Shown one piece after another: positions 1-11,849 of a stretch of DNA of 64,000 nt. Every line of letters starts with the position of its first letter. The first letter of the stretch is position 1. The notes under the pieces are model-generated. The model ran no database searches, was not told the DNA's origin, and saw only the letters and a list, made by a program, of their open reading frames with translations. The DNA is taken from assembly GCA_900491605.1 (NCBI GenBank), contig UESW01004008.1, positions 982,637 to 1,046,636 of the forward strand. Direction: 5' to 3'. The position numbers were made by a program, and so were the translations under genes. This stretch comes from Calamus simplicifolius (taxonomy: Eukaryota > Streptophyta > Magnoliopsida > Arecales > Arecaceae).

Positions 1-424
1 CTTTCACTCTATGAAAGATGTTGTGTCTTTTGGCTTATATGCTTAATTATGTAAGGTGAATTAAATATTATTGTGCTAAGGTGGTGTCTGGCTTGATTTA
101 CTATGCAAAAACTTAGGTAGTGTTTGATTCCAAAAACACTGATAAATGTATGGGATAGTATTTTTTTAGGGGATATCCTTAGGGATATTCCCTGATTATC
201 CCATAGAAGGTATCAAATGCAAAATGAAAATTTCTTGGAATAAATTTTTGTTATTCCCTCTTGTTATATTTTATTGGAGGGATAAAGAGAGGATATACCC
301 AAAAAAAAAATTTTAAACCCCAAACTACCTCCAACAAACTTTTGCTGAGATAGGAAGAGAGAGAGGACTCCCATGTCTAGATTACAACCAAACAGAAAAA
401 TCTTCTCTGATCGGACGGTTCTCC

Positions 425-1062
425 TTCGACATCCAGCCCTTCTTCTTCTCCTCCTTGTTCTAGAACAAGCCGAACGGAGGGCCGGTGTCATTCTCATCCC
501 TGTCGTGTAATCGGCTGCTGATCCTTCCCTTCTCCTTCTCTTCGTTGTCCTCGAACCGAGCAAACTCGGAGCAGCTCCACTGGCATGGCAGGAGTGGCCA
601 AGGCGGGTCTATCATTGGCCTTACGCTCGACGAGGTCGATGAGGCAGTCATTGCCGAGTTGGTCGGCGAGGGTGTCTAGCTTCCGGGAGGAGGGCTAGAG
701 GGCGGGGGTGAAGGGGCGAAGTTTGAAAAAATTTGTCGGAGTCTTCTTCTCACTGATCCCTCTGCATCCAAATTCCATCCAATCCCATTTCCATCTCCGT
801 TTTCCTCCATGGGATCCCTCTGCAAAGCTTCCAGCATGGCGCTGGCGTAGTGTATCCTCTGCCTCTTCAGGCTGAGCTCCTTGTCCGCCGGTGCCATGTC
901 ATCCGAGCCAGCAATGAACTTGAACCGCTAGATCTCCATCCTCTGCTGCCTTGCAGCAGGGAGCTTAGCTCACAGGTAGGGTCGATCATTGCCTCCGTCT
1001 CGCAGAAAATCTTCGCCATCTCCAGAGTGGCGCCATTTGCCGACTCTTGTTCATTTCTGGCG
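425..1062 (-). pseudogene. Protein-like minus-strand fragment, unit 1 copy
   Basis: On the minus strand this GC-richer stretch reads as protein-like sequence in pieces. One piece (about 1062 down to 930) contains ESANGATLEMAKIF. After an in-frame TAG, the next contains ELSLKRQRIHYASAM and a Pro/Ser-rich tail, ending near a WSCSEFARFED-like segment. The same pieces recur in the same order at 22548-23133 and 40870-41520, so the sequence is older than the array. I do not recognise the family. It may be a captured or decayed gene fragment; composition alone could also produce these frames. No start codon or splice pattern is convincing. Confidence 0.3.
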
Positions 1063-2320
1063 TGATCTCGAGAACTTTATTGAAAGAAGTATATGTCATG
1101 AGTAATGTAAGCCTATTATTTTCTGTAAGAATAAAATAAAACATGGAATTTATTTCCTATGTCAAAAGGCTACAGCTGAATCTATTTCATGGTGTCACTC
1201 ACTTGATTGCAACATGGAATGAAATTTGAAAGCAGGCCAACACTAGATTGGATCATGTGATATGTAACACCATTACACCAAAGAATAAAATAAAACAAAA
1301 GATAACAACAGTCCAAGATGGCACATCAGTTTGCTTTCATTCATTTGTAGGTATCATGCTCGCTTGTAAATCTTCATCGTTCAAGATGAGCTAATAAAAA
1401 TAAGAGATGGTGGTGTCCTCAATATCATCAGACAAGTGCTTAATAGTTTCAAGAGCCTACATTGTGTTATATTTCATTACTGTAATTATCAATAGATTTA
1501 ATGGCACATCAGTTTGCTTTCAGAAGATGCTTGTGAGAGATTGGTTTGTTTTCAGTGGTAAATTGGTACTGCGCTGAACTTATTTGTAGCTGGAGATGTG
1601 TGAAATATATCAAACAAGCTGTGTAGGGGTAAGCTCACAAATTATTTATGGCTATATGATCGGTAGACCCTGGATCACCTATGTTTTATTCAGGGTTCTC
1701 TTCCTACATCTGTCACTCTATTAATGCCACCTTGAATACGATTTTCAAATATGGATGTTGGATTTCCAACACAGATCTTACGTTTGAGTTCTATTTCATG
1801 AGAAGTAAACCTAGTGCTAGATTCACAGTTCAGCAAAGATTGGCAGTTCTTGTTGTTACTTTGGATGGCTGGCAATGAAACTCTCTGCAGTTTCTGGGTA
1901 CAGTACTATGGAGGACAATAGTGGAAATCAATCCTTTCTTCCATTTAAATCCAATTCCCAAGCATCAAACAGTCCTAAACAATCCAGAACCCAGAAGGAT
2001 ATCTGCTAAGGAAGTAGAATCCTAATCAATTCAGTAAAAAAAACTTAAAGATCAAAGATTCAGAGACCAAGAACTTCCCAAAAATTAGCAAATAAAATGT
2101 TATGGAGGAAAGTTACAGATGTAGCTATAATTATATGTTGCTAAAAATTAGCAAAGAGCTTGTTTAGGGATAATTGTTGGTGTCAGCTGCCGATAATAAT
2201 TTCACCTGGCTGCTAAAAACTGTGGGTGTCTCAATAGTCAATCCAAACATGACTTAAAAACAAGAATAATTTGATAATTGATACTTTATTATATTGGACT
2301 ATAAGGTTTTATAATATGCT
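1063..2320. other. AT-rich paralogous spacer, no gene seen
   Basis: The sequence is collinear with 24457-25815 and, across the solo LTR insertion, with 41521-41698 plus 46419-47575. The short open frames here are not preserved in length or frame between the copies. I see no motif that supports a gene. Confidence 0.6.
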
Positions 2321-2695
2321 CCAAGCCCAATTAATCTTGTTAATGGACAGAAACTACGTAGCACAAAAATTCGAATGGAAGTTACTGGATAGCAAGTAAA
2401 CTTAAGTTATAAGCACATAACACACTCCTTTTCCATCCAATATGAGACTAAATGTGGGTTATCATAATCTTTCCACCTTATAATGCTAGCCAGAATTTAT
2501 CCCGAATCGGATCATTAGTCCTATGGATAGTAGCCCTTTTCTCATGCTAGCCGAATTAACCTCGTTAACGGACTGAAACCATATGGCTCAAAAACTCGAA
2601 TGAAAGTTACTGGATAGCAAGTGGACTTGAGTTATAAACATATAACACATTCCTTTCACATCCAATGTTGGACTAAATATGAGTTATCACATGTT
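2321..2695. repeat. Diverged direct repeat pair (~140 bp)
   Basis: Two related copies lie at about 2321-2465 and 2553-2695. Each runs from an AATTAA..TCGTTAA-type start through TTACTGGATAGCAAGT to GACTAAATATGAGTTATCA. The pair is also present in unit 2 (about 25815-25960 and 26045-26190) and unit 3 (about 47575-47715 and 47800-47940), so it predates the array. Confidence 0.7.
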
Positions 2696-2933
2696 TACAC
2701 TCTGTTGACCAATTATATAACACCCAATTTACTATACTAACTCTCTTTATTTCTAGATCTTTTTGTACCTCAATAACTTTCTTCGTGCTGGCTCTCTTCC
2801 TTCTGTTAACCCTTAGCCTTTTCCCTAAAACTCCTAATCTGAACCCAAGTGCTGATATCTTAGTTTAAAAACAGCTTTTTCCACTTTGAAGGTGCTCATC
2901 CTCTTTGCTACCTCTCCCAACTTTAAATACCCT

Positions 2934-3113
2934 AGGAAAAGTCTTGCAGCACCGAGGCGGTGCATGGTGCAATGCGCTGCACCACCTCTGATGATTGGCG
3001 TGCGCCGCATGCACGCACACATGCCAAAGGCAAAAGTATCCTTTTCTGTTTTGGCATGCGCATGTGCATGCAACGCGCACCAATTATCGAGTACGATGCA
3101 GCAAGACTATCCC
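2934..3113. mobile_element. Foldback MITE F1, unit 1 (Mutator-like)
   Basis: This is a 180-bp element whose ends are inverted repeats: GGAAAAGTCTTGCAGCA at the left and the complement of GGGATAGTCTTGCTGCA at the right. The interior also folds back, with TGCATGC/CACATGCC on one arm and GGCATGC/GTGCATGC on the other around a short loop. The left flank is aaataccct (2925-2933). The right flank starts aaatacc and is cut by the Sirevirus. The intact 9-bp duplication is visible at 48375-48383 in unit 3. A 9-bp TSD with TIRs is the Mutator superfamily pattern. Confidence 0.75.
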
Positions 3114-3292
3114 AAATACCTGTTGACCCAATTGATGATTTTGATGATTAACAAAACTATTTGAGTATAACTATTGGAGGCTCTAATGATTTTGATTTAG
3201 TGTTTCAGATTATAAGTCTATTGAATGATCAAAATCAGGAGTAACATCGTGTTCTGGATCGAATCTAGTGTCTAGGTAAGATTGCAGACATT

Positions 3293-3557
3293 AGAGTCGA
3301 CTCCGGGAATCATAGAGCCGACTCTGGAACTGGCACGGAAGTTAGAGTCGACTCTGAGACTGTTAGAGTCGACTCTCACAGAAGAAGCAGAACGTCGATT
3401 TTTCTGACCCCGACCTAGAGTCGACTCCGGGTATGTTAGAGTCGACTCCAGAAAAGTTTCTTGTCGACCCCAGAAAAGTCAGAGATGACTCCGGAAATAA
3501 CGTTTTAAAATGTTTTGAGTTAGAGCTGACTCCAGAAAAGTTAGAGTCGACTCCAAC
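3293..3557 (+). promoter_or_regulatory. Iterated GAGTCGACTC palindromes in U3
   Basis: Ten exact or one-to-few-base variants of AGAGTCGACTCC occur in about 265 bp, upstream of the TATA box. The core GAGTCGACTC is its own reverse complement. The array is repeated in the 3' LTR (about 12020-12285). Position in U3 suggests enhancer sites; that role is inferred. Confidence 0.7.
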
Positions 3558-3694
3558 CCACGTGGAACGAAAAATCAAATTGCCAGATCAGCTCTAACGG
3601 TAATATTTCTATTTTACCTTATTTCTAACGGATATATTTTGCTACAAGGTACACTCCAACGGATAGTTTTCTTCCAAAAATGGCTTGAAAGAAA

Positions 3695-3704
3695 TCTATA
3701 AAAG
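3695..3704 (+). promoter_or_regulatory. Likely TATA box of the LTR promoter
   Basis: TCTATAAAAG lies about 140 bp after the palindrome array. The 3' LTR has the counterpart TCTATAAAAAG at 12423-12433. Transcription should begin roughly 30 bases downstream. Confidence 0.65.
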
Positions 3705-4554
3705 GGAAGACTATCATTCAAAAAAGAAAGAACGAAAAAAGTGAGAAAATCGGAAATAGACAAATCCCATTTCAAAAATCGAAAAAGAGAGAGCCTGAAT
3801 CTCAAGAGGAAAACCTTCTAGCTCAAATCCACTCCACTCCAAAAAGCTCAAGAGGAATCCAAGGCATTCAAATCAAGTTTTTGTGGATTTTCCAACTTGG
3901 AGAAAGAAGTTCAGCTTCTTGCTTTTCAACCTTCTCAACTGCTTCAACTGTGAAGAATCGGAGCTGAGGCTTGATTCAACCTAGCAAGGAGAAGAAGAAA
4001 AGAAGAAAAGAAGAAAGGCTCAAAAGCCAACCATCTACAAATCAGGCTTTTCTAAACTTGTTATATTATTTGATTATCTGCTCATTAAGGAGCTTTGTAT
4101 TTGAAAAACATAGTTCATTTGTTTGTATCTAGTTCAATCTGGGGGATTGAACTAGTGGAGGTAGTCTTACCTCGGTTCAAGCTTGGTTAAGCTTGTGTTA
4201 GGGTTTTTGTGCTGGTGAGCCCTTGAAAACCAGCTGGGTTCGTTGTGCGCCCGAAAAAATAACAAGTTTGAGTTGTGAGCTTGTAAAACAACTCTGCTGT
4301 AATCTAGGGTGATTATAGTGTGGACCCAAGTGAATCTTGGAGTGGACGTAGGTGTTGGATACACCGAACCACTATAAAATCTTTTGTGTTTGCCGTGTTC
4401 TATTATCTCTTTCTCTATCTCTGTTTATTCACTGCAATTTATATTTACTTTGCATTTGCCTTCATTCATCTCAAGCTAAATAATTTAAAAGGCTAATTTT
4501 TTTAAAGAACCCAATTCACCCCCCCCCTCTTGGGTTGTCATCTGGGCCAACAAT

Positions 4555-4566
4555 TGGTATCAGAGC
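4555..4566 (+). other. Primer-binding site (initiator tRNA-Met)
   Basis: TGGTATCAGAGC starts two bases after the LTR end. It is the standard plant copia PBS, complementary to the 3' end of initiator methionine tRNA. Confidence 0.95.
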
Positions 4567-4613
4567 TAGTGCTCATTAGATTTTGATCACACGATCAAGA
4601 GCTAAAGTTCCAA

Positions 4614-6170
4614 ATGGCAACACAAGTTGGTTCTTTTGCTGAAGGTCATTCTACGAATAGACCTCCACTTTTTAATGGCTCAAATTATTCTTATTGGAAA
4701 GCTAGAATGAGGATATTCATTCAAGCTTCTGATTATGAGCTATGGGGTGTTATAATCAATGGACCTAGTACACCCACACATGTTATAGATGGCACTATTG
4801 TTCCTAAGCCCGAAAGGGACTGGAATGATAATGATAGAAAAATGGCACAGCTTAATGCTAAGGCCATGAATGTTTTATATTGCTCCTTAGATGCTAATGA
4901 ATTCAATAGAATCTCCACATGTAATTCCGCAAAAGAGATTTGGGATAGATAGAGGTTACCCATGAGGGTACCAATCAAGTAAAAGAATCTAAAATTAATA
5001 TTCTTGTTCATAAATATGAATTATTTAGCATGGAACAATCTGAAACCATTGCATGCATGTACACTAGATTCACTGATATTGTAAATGGTTTGAAAAGTCT
5101 TGGTAAGACATATACTAACTCTGAACTTGTTCGGAAAATTCTTAGGTCATTACCAAGATCATGGGAAGCAAAAATGACTGCAATCCAAGAAGCTAAGGAC
5201 CTCAACACTTTACCCTTAGAGGAGCTTCTAGGATCTCTTATGACCCATGAGCTGACTATGAGGCAGCATGTTGAGGAGGACACAAAGAAGAAGAAAATGA
5301 TTGCCCTCAAAGCTGCAAAAAATGAAGAGAGCAGCAGCGATGATGATGAGACTACTCTTAGCCAAGAAATTTAAGAAATTTATGAGGAGAAAGAAGCCCT
5401 TCCACAAGAAAAAATTTGGAGCTAAGTGGGAAGGAGAAAAGGATAAGAATAAGGACAAGGACAAAGAAAAAGAGAAAGACCCCTTGACGTGCTATGAGTG
5501 TAATAAACCGGGGCACTTTAGGAATGAATGTCCTAGATTGAAGAAAGCCTACAAAAAGAAAAAGAAGGCTTATATGGCGACTTGGAGTGACAGCGAGGAA
5601 TCTTCTTCAGAAGAAGAAGAACAAAAGGAAGTCGCAAACGTATGCTTTATGGTGGACGACAACGATGAGGTAAGTTCCGACAACCCTTGCGATGAATTTG
5701 CTTTGATGAACTTTTTGATGCTTTAATGAACTTGTTGGGGATTTCAAAGTTTTGAAAAAGAAATACAAGATTTTAAAAAATGAAAACTTAACTTTCATTC
5801 AAGAAAAGGAAAATCTTAACATTGAAATTAAGAAACTTAAATATGAAAATAAAATTTTAATGAATGAAAAGGAATCAATCTCAAATGAAAAAGATAAACT
5901 AAAGAATGAGGTTGAAAATATAAAAACATAGTTGATAAGTTTACATTAAGTTCAATTAAATTAGACATGTTATTAAATAGTCAAAAAGCAGTTTTTGACA
6001 AAGCGGATTAGGATATAACACTTTAAGAAAATAAAAATCACTTAAAAATATTTTTGTAAGTGCTGGCCAAAGTAATTTTACATGCTTTAAATGTAATCAA
6101 AAGGACATAAATCTTATGAATGTAAAATTTTGAAACCTAATAAAACTTAAATGTTAAAGGAAAGAAAATA
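4614..6170 (+). pseudogene. gag: gag pseudogene of the Sirevirus-like element
   Basis: The frame starts at 4614 (MATQVGSF). The first ~110 residues match the copia gag N-terminal region, with the typical RPPLFNGSNYSYWKARM segment. A frameshift with a stop follows near 4950, and the reading resumes through 5030-5374. A second frameshift near 5370 leads into a Lys-rich stretch and a CCHC zinc knuckle, CYECNKPGHFRNEC, at about 5496-5540, then a Glu/Ser-rich acidic segment. After 5726 the frame decays. A second CCHC-like knuckle with a frameshift inside it is still visible near 6075-6125. Gag would form the virus-like particle and bind the RNA; this copy cannot encode it whole. Confidence 0.9.
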
Positions 6171-6247
6171 TGGGTTCCAAAAGGAACAATATTTGTTGCT
6201 ACTAACCATGAAGGACCCAAGAAAGCTTGGGTACCTAAACATAAAGT

Positions 6248-7400
6248 TTGATATCATTGCAGGAATGTCTTGTGGCCAAAAGATCAAAGAGAAAGTGGTA
6301 TCTTGATAGTGGCTGCTCAAGACATATGACGGGTGACAAAGAAGAATTCATCACCCTAGAAGAAAAGAAAGGAGGAGTTGTTACATTTGGCGACAATGGC
6401 AAAGGCCAAATCTTGGGGTTTGGTAACATTCAAATAACTCCCTCCACATTTATTGAAAATGTACTTTATGTTGATGGTTTAAAGCATAACTTAATTAGTA
6501 TAAGTCAATTGTGTGACAAAGGTTTTAAAGTTTCATTTGAATCTTCTTTATGCACTGTAGCTAATCCCATTGATAATAGCATTGTTTTTATTGGAAATAG
6601 AAATGGCAATGTATACATGATTGATTTAGACAAATTGTCTACTAATAATCATTGCTTAGTTGCAAATAATGCTAATATGAATGAGATTGGTTGGTTGTGG
6701 CATCGAAGATTAGGTCACGCAAGCACACACCTGATTTCAAAACTAATTAGAATGGATTTAGTAAAAGGTTTACCTAAATTAGATTTTGAAAATAACAAAA
6801 TATGTGATGCATGTCAATTTGGAAAACAAACAAGAAGTTCTTTCAAATCTAAAAATATTGTTTCAACTTCTAGGCCTTTAGAGCTACTTCACATGGACCT
6901 TTTTGGACCAACTAGAACCACAAGTCTAGGAGGAAAGAAATATGGTCTTGTGATAGTAGATGATTACTCTAGATTCACTTGGGTAATGTTTTTAGCTCAC
7001 AAAGATGAGACTTTCTCGATATTCATGAAATTCTTCAAGAAAGTAACAAATGAGAAAAACTACCATAGTGTCTCTAAGAAGTGATCATGGAACTGAATTT
7101 GAAAATCACTTATTTGAAAGTTTTTGCAATGAAAATGGTATTAATCATAATTTTTCTGCACCTAGGACCCACAACAAAATGGTGTAGTTGAAAGAAAAAT
7201 AGGACTCTAGAAGACATGGCCCGTACCATGCTATGTGAAAGTAAACTCCCGAAATACTTTTGGGCGGAAGCTATTAACACAGCATGTTACATCCTAAATA
7301 GAGCCTTAATAAGACCTATTTTAAAGAAAACACCTTATGAATTATGGCATGATAGAAAACCCAACATTAAATATTTCATGCATTTGGTGTAAATGTTTTA
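6248..7400 (+). pseudogene. pol: Protease and integrase part of pol, broken
   Basis: An uninterrupted frame runs to 7084. It begins with the copia aspartic protease active-site region (WYLDSGCSRHMTGD, about 6299-6340). The integrase follows: the zinc-binding HHCC motif begins at WLWHRRLGHAS and ends CDACQFGK, then comes the catalytic core with the first Asp in LLHMDLFGP and VDDYSRFTWV. Near 7078 the frame shifts. The second catalytic Asp (SDHGTEFEN) and the Glu region (NGVVERK) are readable between 7080 and 7200, but in shifted frames with further small lesions. The remainder through about 7400 includes AEAINTACYILNR. The protein would process the polyprotein and insert cDNA. Confidence 0.92.
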
Positions 7401-9380
7401 TTCATAATAATGGTAAAAACAACTTAGGTAAATTTGATGCTAAAATCTGATGAAGGAATATTCTTAGGTTATTCAACAACTAGTAAAGCATATAGAGTGT
7501 TCAATAAAGGAAGCCTTAATTGTTGAAGAATCTATTCATGTAGTTTTTGATGAATCTTTAGCATCAAGTTCCAAAAGGATTGATGATGAGGAAGATACAA
7601 ACATTCTCGAAAACAATCTTGAAAAACTTAATATTGATGTATCTTCAGATCATGAACAAGAAGCTAAAGATAATGATTCGCCTAATGCTGATGATATTAA
7701 TACTAATCATAATGATATAGATCTACCAAGAGATTGGAGATACGCTTATAGTCATCCCAAGGAATTGATTATAGGTGATCCATCTCAAGGAATAAGAACT
7801 AGATCATCTATGAGAAATATTAGTAATCACCTTGCATTTGTTTCTCAAATTGAACCTAAAACCATTGAAGAAGCTGAAAAAGATAATAATTGGATGTAGC
7901 TATGCAAGAAGAATTAAACCAATTCACTAGAAATAATGTATGGACATTAGTGGAAAGACCTAAAGATCATTCTGTTATAGGATCAAAATGGGTTTTTAGA
8001 AATAAACTAGATGAAAATGGCATAGTAATTAGAAACAAAGCTAGATTAGTTGCAAAAGGATATAATCAAGAAGAAGGTATTGATTTTGATGAAACTTTTG
8101 CACCTGTAGCTAGATTAGAAGCCATTAGGCTATTACTAGCATTTGCATGTCACATGAACATTAATTTATTTCAAATGGATGTCAAAAGTGCATTTTTAAA
8201 TGGATTAATAAATGAAGAAGTATATGTAGAACAACCACCAGGTTTTGAAGATCACGAATTTTCAAATCACGTTTTTAAATTGCACAAAGCATTATATGGT
8301 TTGAAACAAGCACCTAGAGCTTGGTATGATAGACTAAGTAAATTTTTGATTGAAAATGATTTTACAAGAGGAAATGTTGATAAAACATTATTTTGAAAAG
8401 AAAAGATAAAGATTTACTTGTAGTTCAAATTTATGTTGATGACATTGTATTTGGTGCTACTAACAATCTTCTATGTCAAGAGTTTGCTAAGTTAATGCAG
8501 GGAGAATTTGAAATGAGCATGATGGGAGAACTCAATTTCTTCCTTGGACTCCAAATCAAACAAAGCAAAGAGGGAATCTTTATCAACCAAACAAAGTACA
8601 CAAGAGAGATTCTAAAGAAAGTTTGGTATGGAATCAATTAAACCCCTCGGAACACCAATGAGTCCTTCATGCAAGCTGGACAAAGATGAAGAAGGTAAGA
8701 AGGTTGATCAAAAATATTATCGAGGTATAATCGGATCCCTACTTTACTTAACTGCAAGTAGACCAGACATAATGTTTGTTGTTTGCTTATGTGCTAGATT
8801 TCAGTCTGAACCTAAAGAATCACATTTAATTGCTGTTAAAAGAATACTAAGATACTTAAGTGGAACAAAAAATGTAGGTTTATGGTATTCTAGAGACTCA
8901 ACATTAAATCTGATTGCTTATTCTGATTCTGATTATGCTGGATGTAAGTTAGATAGAAAAAGCACAAGTGGTGCATGCCAATTTTTAGGAAGTAACTTAA
9001 TCTCATGGTTTAGCAAAAAGCAAAATTCGGTTGCATTATCTACTGCTGAAGCAGAATATGTTGCAGCTGGAAGTTGCTGTGCTCAAATCCTATGGATTAA
9101 GAGACAACTTGAAGACTATGGTATCACACTTGATAAGACACCTATAAGATGTGATAATACAAGTGCAATAAATCTAACTAAAAATCCAATTCAACATTCA
9201 AGAACAAAGCATATTGAAATAAGATATCACTTTATAAGAGAACATGTAGCCAATAATGAAATTTGTCTTGATTATGTGAATACTGAAGAACAACTTGCAG
9301 ATATATTAACAAAACCCTTAAGTGAAGAGAGATTTTGTTATCTTAGAGGAGAATTAGGAGTTTGTGATCCTTTGGAATAG
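7401..9380 (+). pseudogene. pol: Reverse transcriptase and RNase H part of pol, broken
   Basis: From 7401 to 7890 a linker is readable in pieces (DLPRDWRYAYSHPKELIIG). The RT frame 7890-8396 holds WVFRNKLDENG, ARLVAKGYNQEEGIDFDETF, the catalytic-Asp motif LFQMDVKSAFLNG and ALYGLKQAPRAW. A TGA at 8394-8396 splits it from the next frame, which carries the YVDD box (IYVDDIVFGA). A frameshift near 8630 leads to the last frame (8628-9380). That frame includes the RNase H domain with SDSDYAGCKLDRKSTSG, STAEAEYVAA and KHIEIRYHFIREHV, and ends at TAG 9378-9380. All catalytic motifs survive, but no single frame spans them. Confidence 0.93.
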
Positions 9381-9572
9381 TTTTCTGAAACTCTTAAGGA
9401 CATCTATCTAGATTTCATCATTTTCTTGAAAAATCTCGATATTCAATAAGGAAATCTATCTAGATCTTGATTCATTGTTTCCCCAATTGCTAAGGAACAT
9501 TAATCTAGAATTTGATGATTAATTTGAATAGTTTCAAATCCTTGAAACTTAATTTTTTATCTCTGAAACTGT

Positions 9573-9769
9573 TAGAGTCGACTCTGACAGTTTGTGGAGT
9601 CGACACCTGAGTTTTTGATGTTCTGTCTAAGCGATTAGAGCCGACTCTGGCTTTTGTGGAGCCGACTCTAATTCGAGCGCTGACAGATTTTCTGGTTCGG
9701 AGCCGACACCCAGTTTTCGGGAGTCGACTCTAAGTCGAGCTAGGTCAAAAATAAAAAGGCGGAGTCGAC
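9573..9769 (+). repeat. Second GAGTCGACTC array, upstream of the env-like region
   Basis: Seven variants of (A/G)GAGTCGACTC occur in about 200 bp between pol and the env-like frames. The motif is the same one that is iterated in the LTR U3. No coding function fits; it may be a duplicated regulatory block. Confidence 0.65.
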
Positions 9770-9849
9770 CCCCAATCATTCCATTCGTCTCCCAAAACTC
9801 TCCAAAAAGCTCCAAAGCCTTTCCAACTTCCCCAATCTACTCAAAACCT

Positions 9850-11250
9850 TTGATTAATCTTCCAATCTTCTCAATGGCACCTAAGAGGCGCGGTTTCGTC
9901 GGTGGAGCATCCGTTCCAACGAGGAGACGCACGATTCGGAGGCAACCCTCGCCTTCCTCCTCTTCGGCCACTCAAGAAGATTCTCCTCCTTCACCCTCTT
10001 CACCCAAAGTTGATCATTTAGCCGGTAAGACCATTACAACTGGAAGAAAGGTGAATTTTGATTTCTTTGAGTCGGAAGGGTTCACTATAGGAAGAAGTTT
10101 GAAAGAAATGGGATGGGAAAAAATCTGCTCATTAGATATCCCCACTATCCAGCCTTAGTAGAGAGTTTTATAATGGTTTAAGTAGAGGAGAAGGTGGATT
10201 AATCAGTATAGTAAGAGGAACAAGAGTTACAATAACCTCTGAGATTCTTGGAAATTATTGGAAATGCCCACAATTGGTTTAATGGAATATCAACATGAGG
10301 ATAGAAGTGGTGCATTGACAAGAATGCTAGGGAGAGATGTAACCGAGTTTGAGGAAATCTTGCAAATCAATTAATCTAGAACTCAGGTTACTACATAACA
10401 TCTGTGGAAGAATCTTGTTTCCAAAATTGGTAGATTCGAGTATGTCTCGGAGCGAGACGTTCTTTTGATGGATTGCATAATTACTGGAAGGCCAGTCAAC
10501 TTAGCTGGCATGATGATTGGATATATGGCAGAGGCAGCTACAAAGAAAAGATCTACACTGCCATATGGTATGATTCTGACATTAATCTTTAGAAGCCAAG
10601 GTGTGCTCATTATGGAGAATGAACCCTTAAGAAAATGAGACACACTGACTATTATAGCATTCTACTATTCATCGGATGGGCTTCAAGAAGTTAATGGTGT
10701 TTGGATGAAAGGAGGAGAGAGGAAAGAGCAGAAAGAGATAGAGCAGAAGAGACCAGAGTAGAAGACATCCCTGGACCATCCACTGAGGGACCATCAGTCC
10801 CTGATCCATCTATTGCGGGACCATCTTCAGCTGGACCTTCAGAGGCCGGACCTAGTACTATTCCTCACCTCCACATCAGTCTATACAACTTCTGGGAGAT
10901 TCTCTGATGAACAGATTGGTCAGTTAAGAGCTTTGCTTGCTGAGTATGATAGTCAGAGATCTCATGAAATTAATCAATTAAAAGAAGACTTTAATCAGTT
11001 GAAGGAAGAACTTAATTCGAGACTGGACATGATCTCCTTTTCCATAAGCAATTCTGTTGAATCCTTTGGTGCTGAACTTCACAAAATCTTCGAAAGGATG
11101 GAAGGCATTGCTGATGGATCGGGATCTTATGTTCATGCAACTGGTCAACTGAAGAAGGACATTGACCTTGCAGTCTCACAAATTGAAGCTTGCCTTGAAA
11201 ATTTTAAGAAATCACAAAAGGATGATGTAATGGAAATCATAGGTCATTGA
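9850..11250 (+). pseudogene. Env-like/extra region of the Sirevirus-like element, broken
   Basis: The region lies between pol and the 3' LTR, where Sireviruses carry an env-like or extra gene. From 9874 the product starts MAPKRRGF and is basic and Ser/Pro-rich. It continues in shifted frames through a segment readable around 10390-10640 (KIGRFEYVSERD, CIITGRPVNLAGMM), resembling a domain common in plant transposon-encoded proteins. A GPS-rich stretch follows (about 10755-10860). The last open piece (10813-11250) has a Leu/Glu/Lys heptad-like coiled coil at about 10910-11060. Stops near 10158 and 10640 break it. I see no convincing signal peptide or fusion motif, so a true envelope role is unsupported. 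Confidence 0.6.
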
Positions 11251-11437
11251 AGAAAATTGTATTCAAACATATCTGACCTTGATTTTGATTTTGATAGTTT
11301 GTATTTGGAATGTACATGAATCAACTAATGTAATGTTCTTACTTATGAAATGCAATTTCATTTTTCAAATATTGACTGCTTGAATCCCTATGTCTTATTA
11401 ACTTTCTTTATCTAATACTCTCCTTATTGCTGATAAC

Positions 11438-11849
11438 AAAAAAGGGGGAGAGATGGTTGAATATGCAAAGAAAGATTGAAAGAATATTGAATATGAATAT
11501 TTGAAAATTTTAATGAGAGATGTTGTATATGCATAAAGAAAGAAAGAAAGGGGGAGAAATGATTGTTTATGCAAATAACTTGAAATTTTAATCAGTTAAA
11601 ATTTGATGCTTAAATATAGGGGGAGCTTAACAAAAAGCTCAATTGCAATTTTCTGCACATTTAGATTAAATATTCATAATTGATGGATTATATTGAACTC
11701 ATGCATAATTTTAAAAGTTTACTTTGAATATTGGCATCAAATCCTTCATTAAAAATGTTTTAAGTTTCAAAATGACTATAATCTTTAGTTCGAATGAATT
11801 TTTGAATGCATATACTCAAAGTTTTTGTTATCATCAAAAAGGGGGAGAT
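11438..11849 (+). other. Multiple polypurine tracts before the 3' LTR
   Basis: The tract AAAGGGGGAGAT directly abuts the 3' LTR (about 11838-11849). Upstream copies lie near 11438-11453 (aaaagggggagaga), 11545-11557 (aaagggggagaa) and 11617-11627 (tagggggagc). The adjacent tract should prime plus-strand DNA. Repeated tracts are a recognised Sirevirus feature. Confidence 0.85.

Larger units (their letters stand above)
3121..4552 (+). repeat. 5' LTR of the Sirevirus-like element
   Basis: The LTR is 1,432 bp, starting TGTTGACCCAATTGATG and ending CTGGGCCAACA, immediately before the primer-binding site. It contains the iterated GAGTCGACTC palindromes, a TATA box and a C-run near the 3' end (about 4518-4530). 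It matches 11850-13274 along its length with scattered substitutions and small indels. Confidence 0.95.

Noticed and set aside
2834..3164. Overlapping frames rich in His, Ala and Cys on both strands
   Set aside because: They are readings of the F1 foldback element. Similar frames recur at each foldback copy without frame conservation.
10701..10907. Separate small gene with GPS repeats
   Set aside because: It lies in the env-like region of the Sirevirus and overlaps the coiled-coil frame; it is better explained as a piece of one broken frame.
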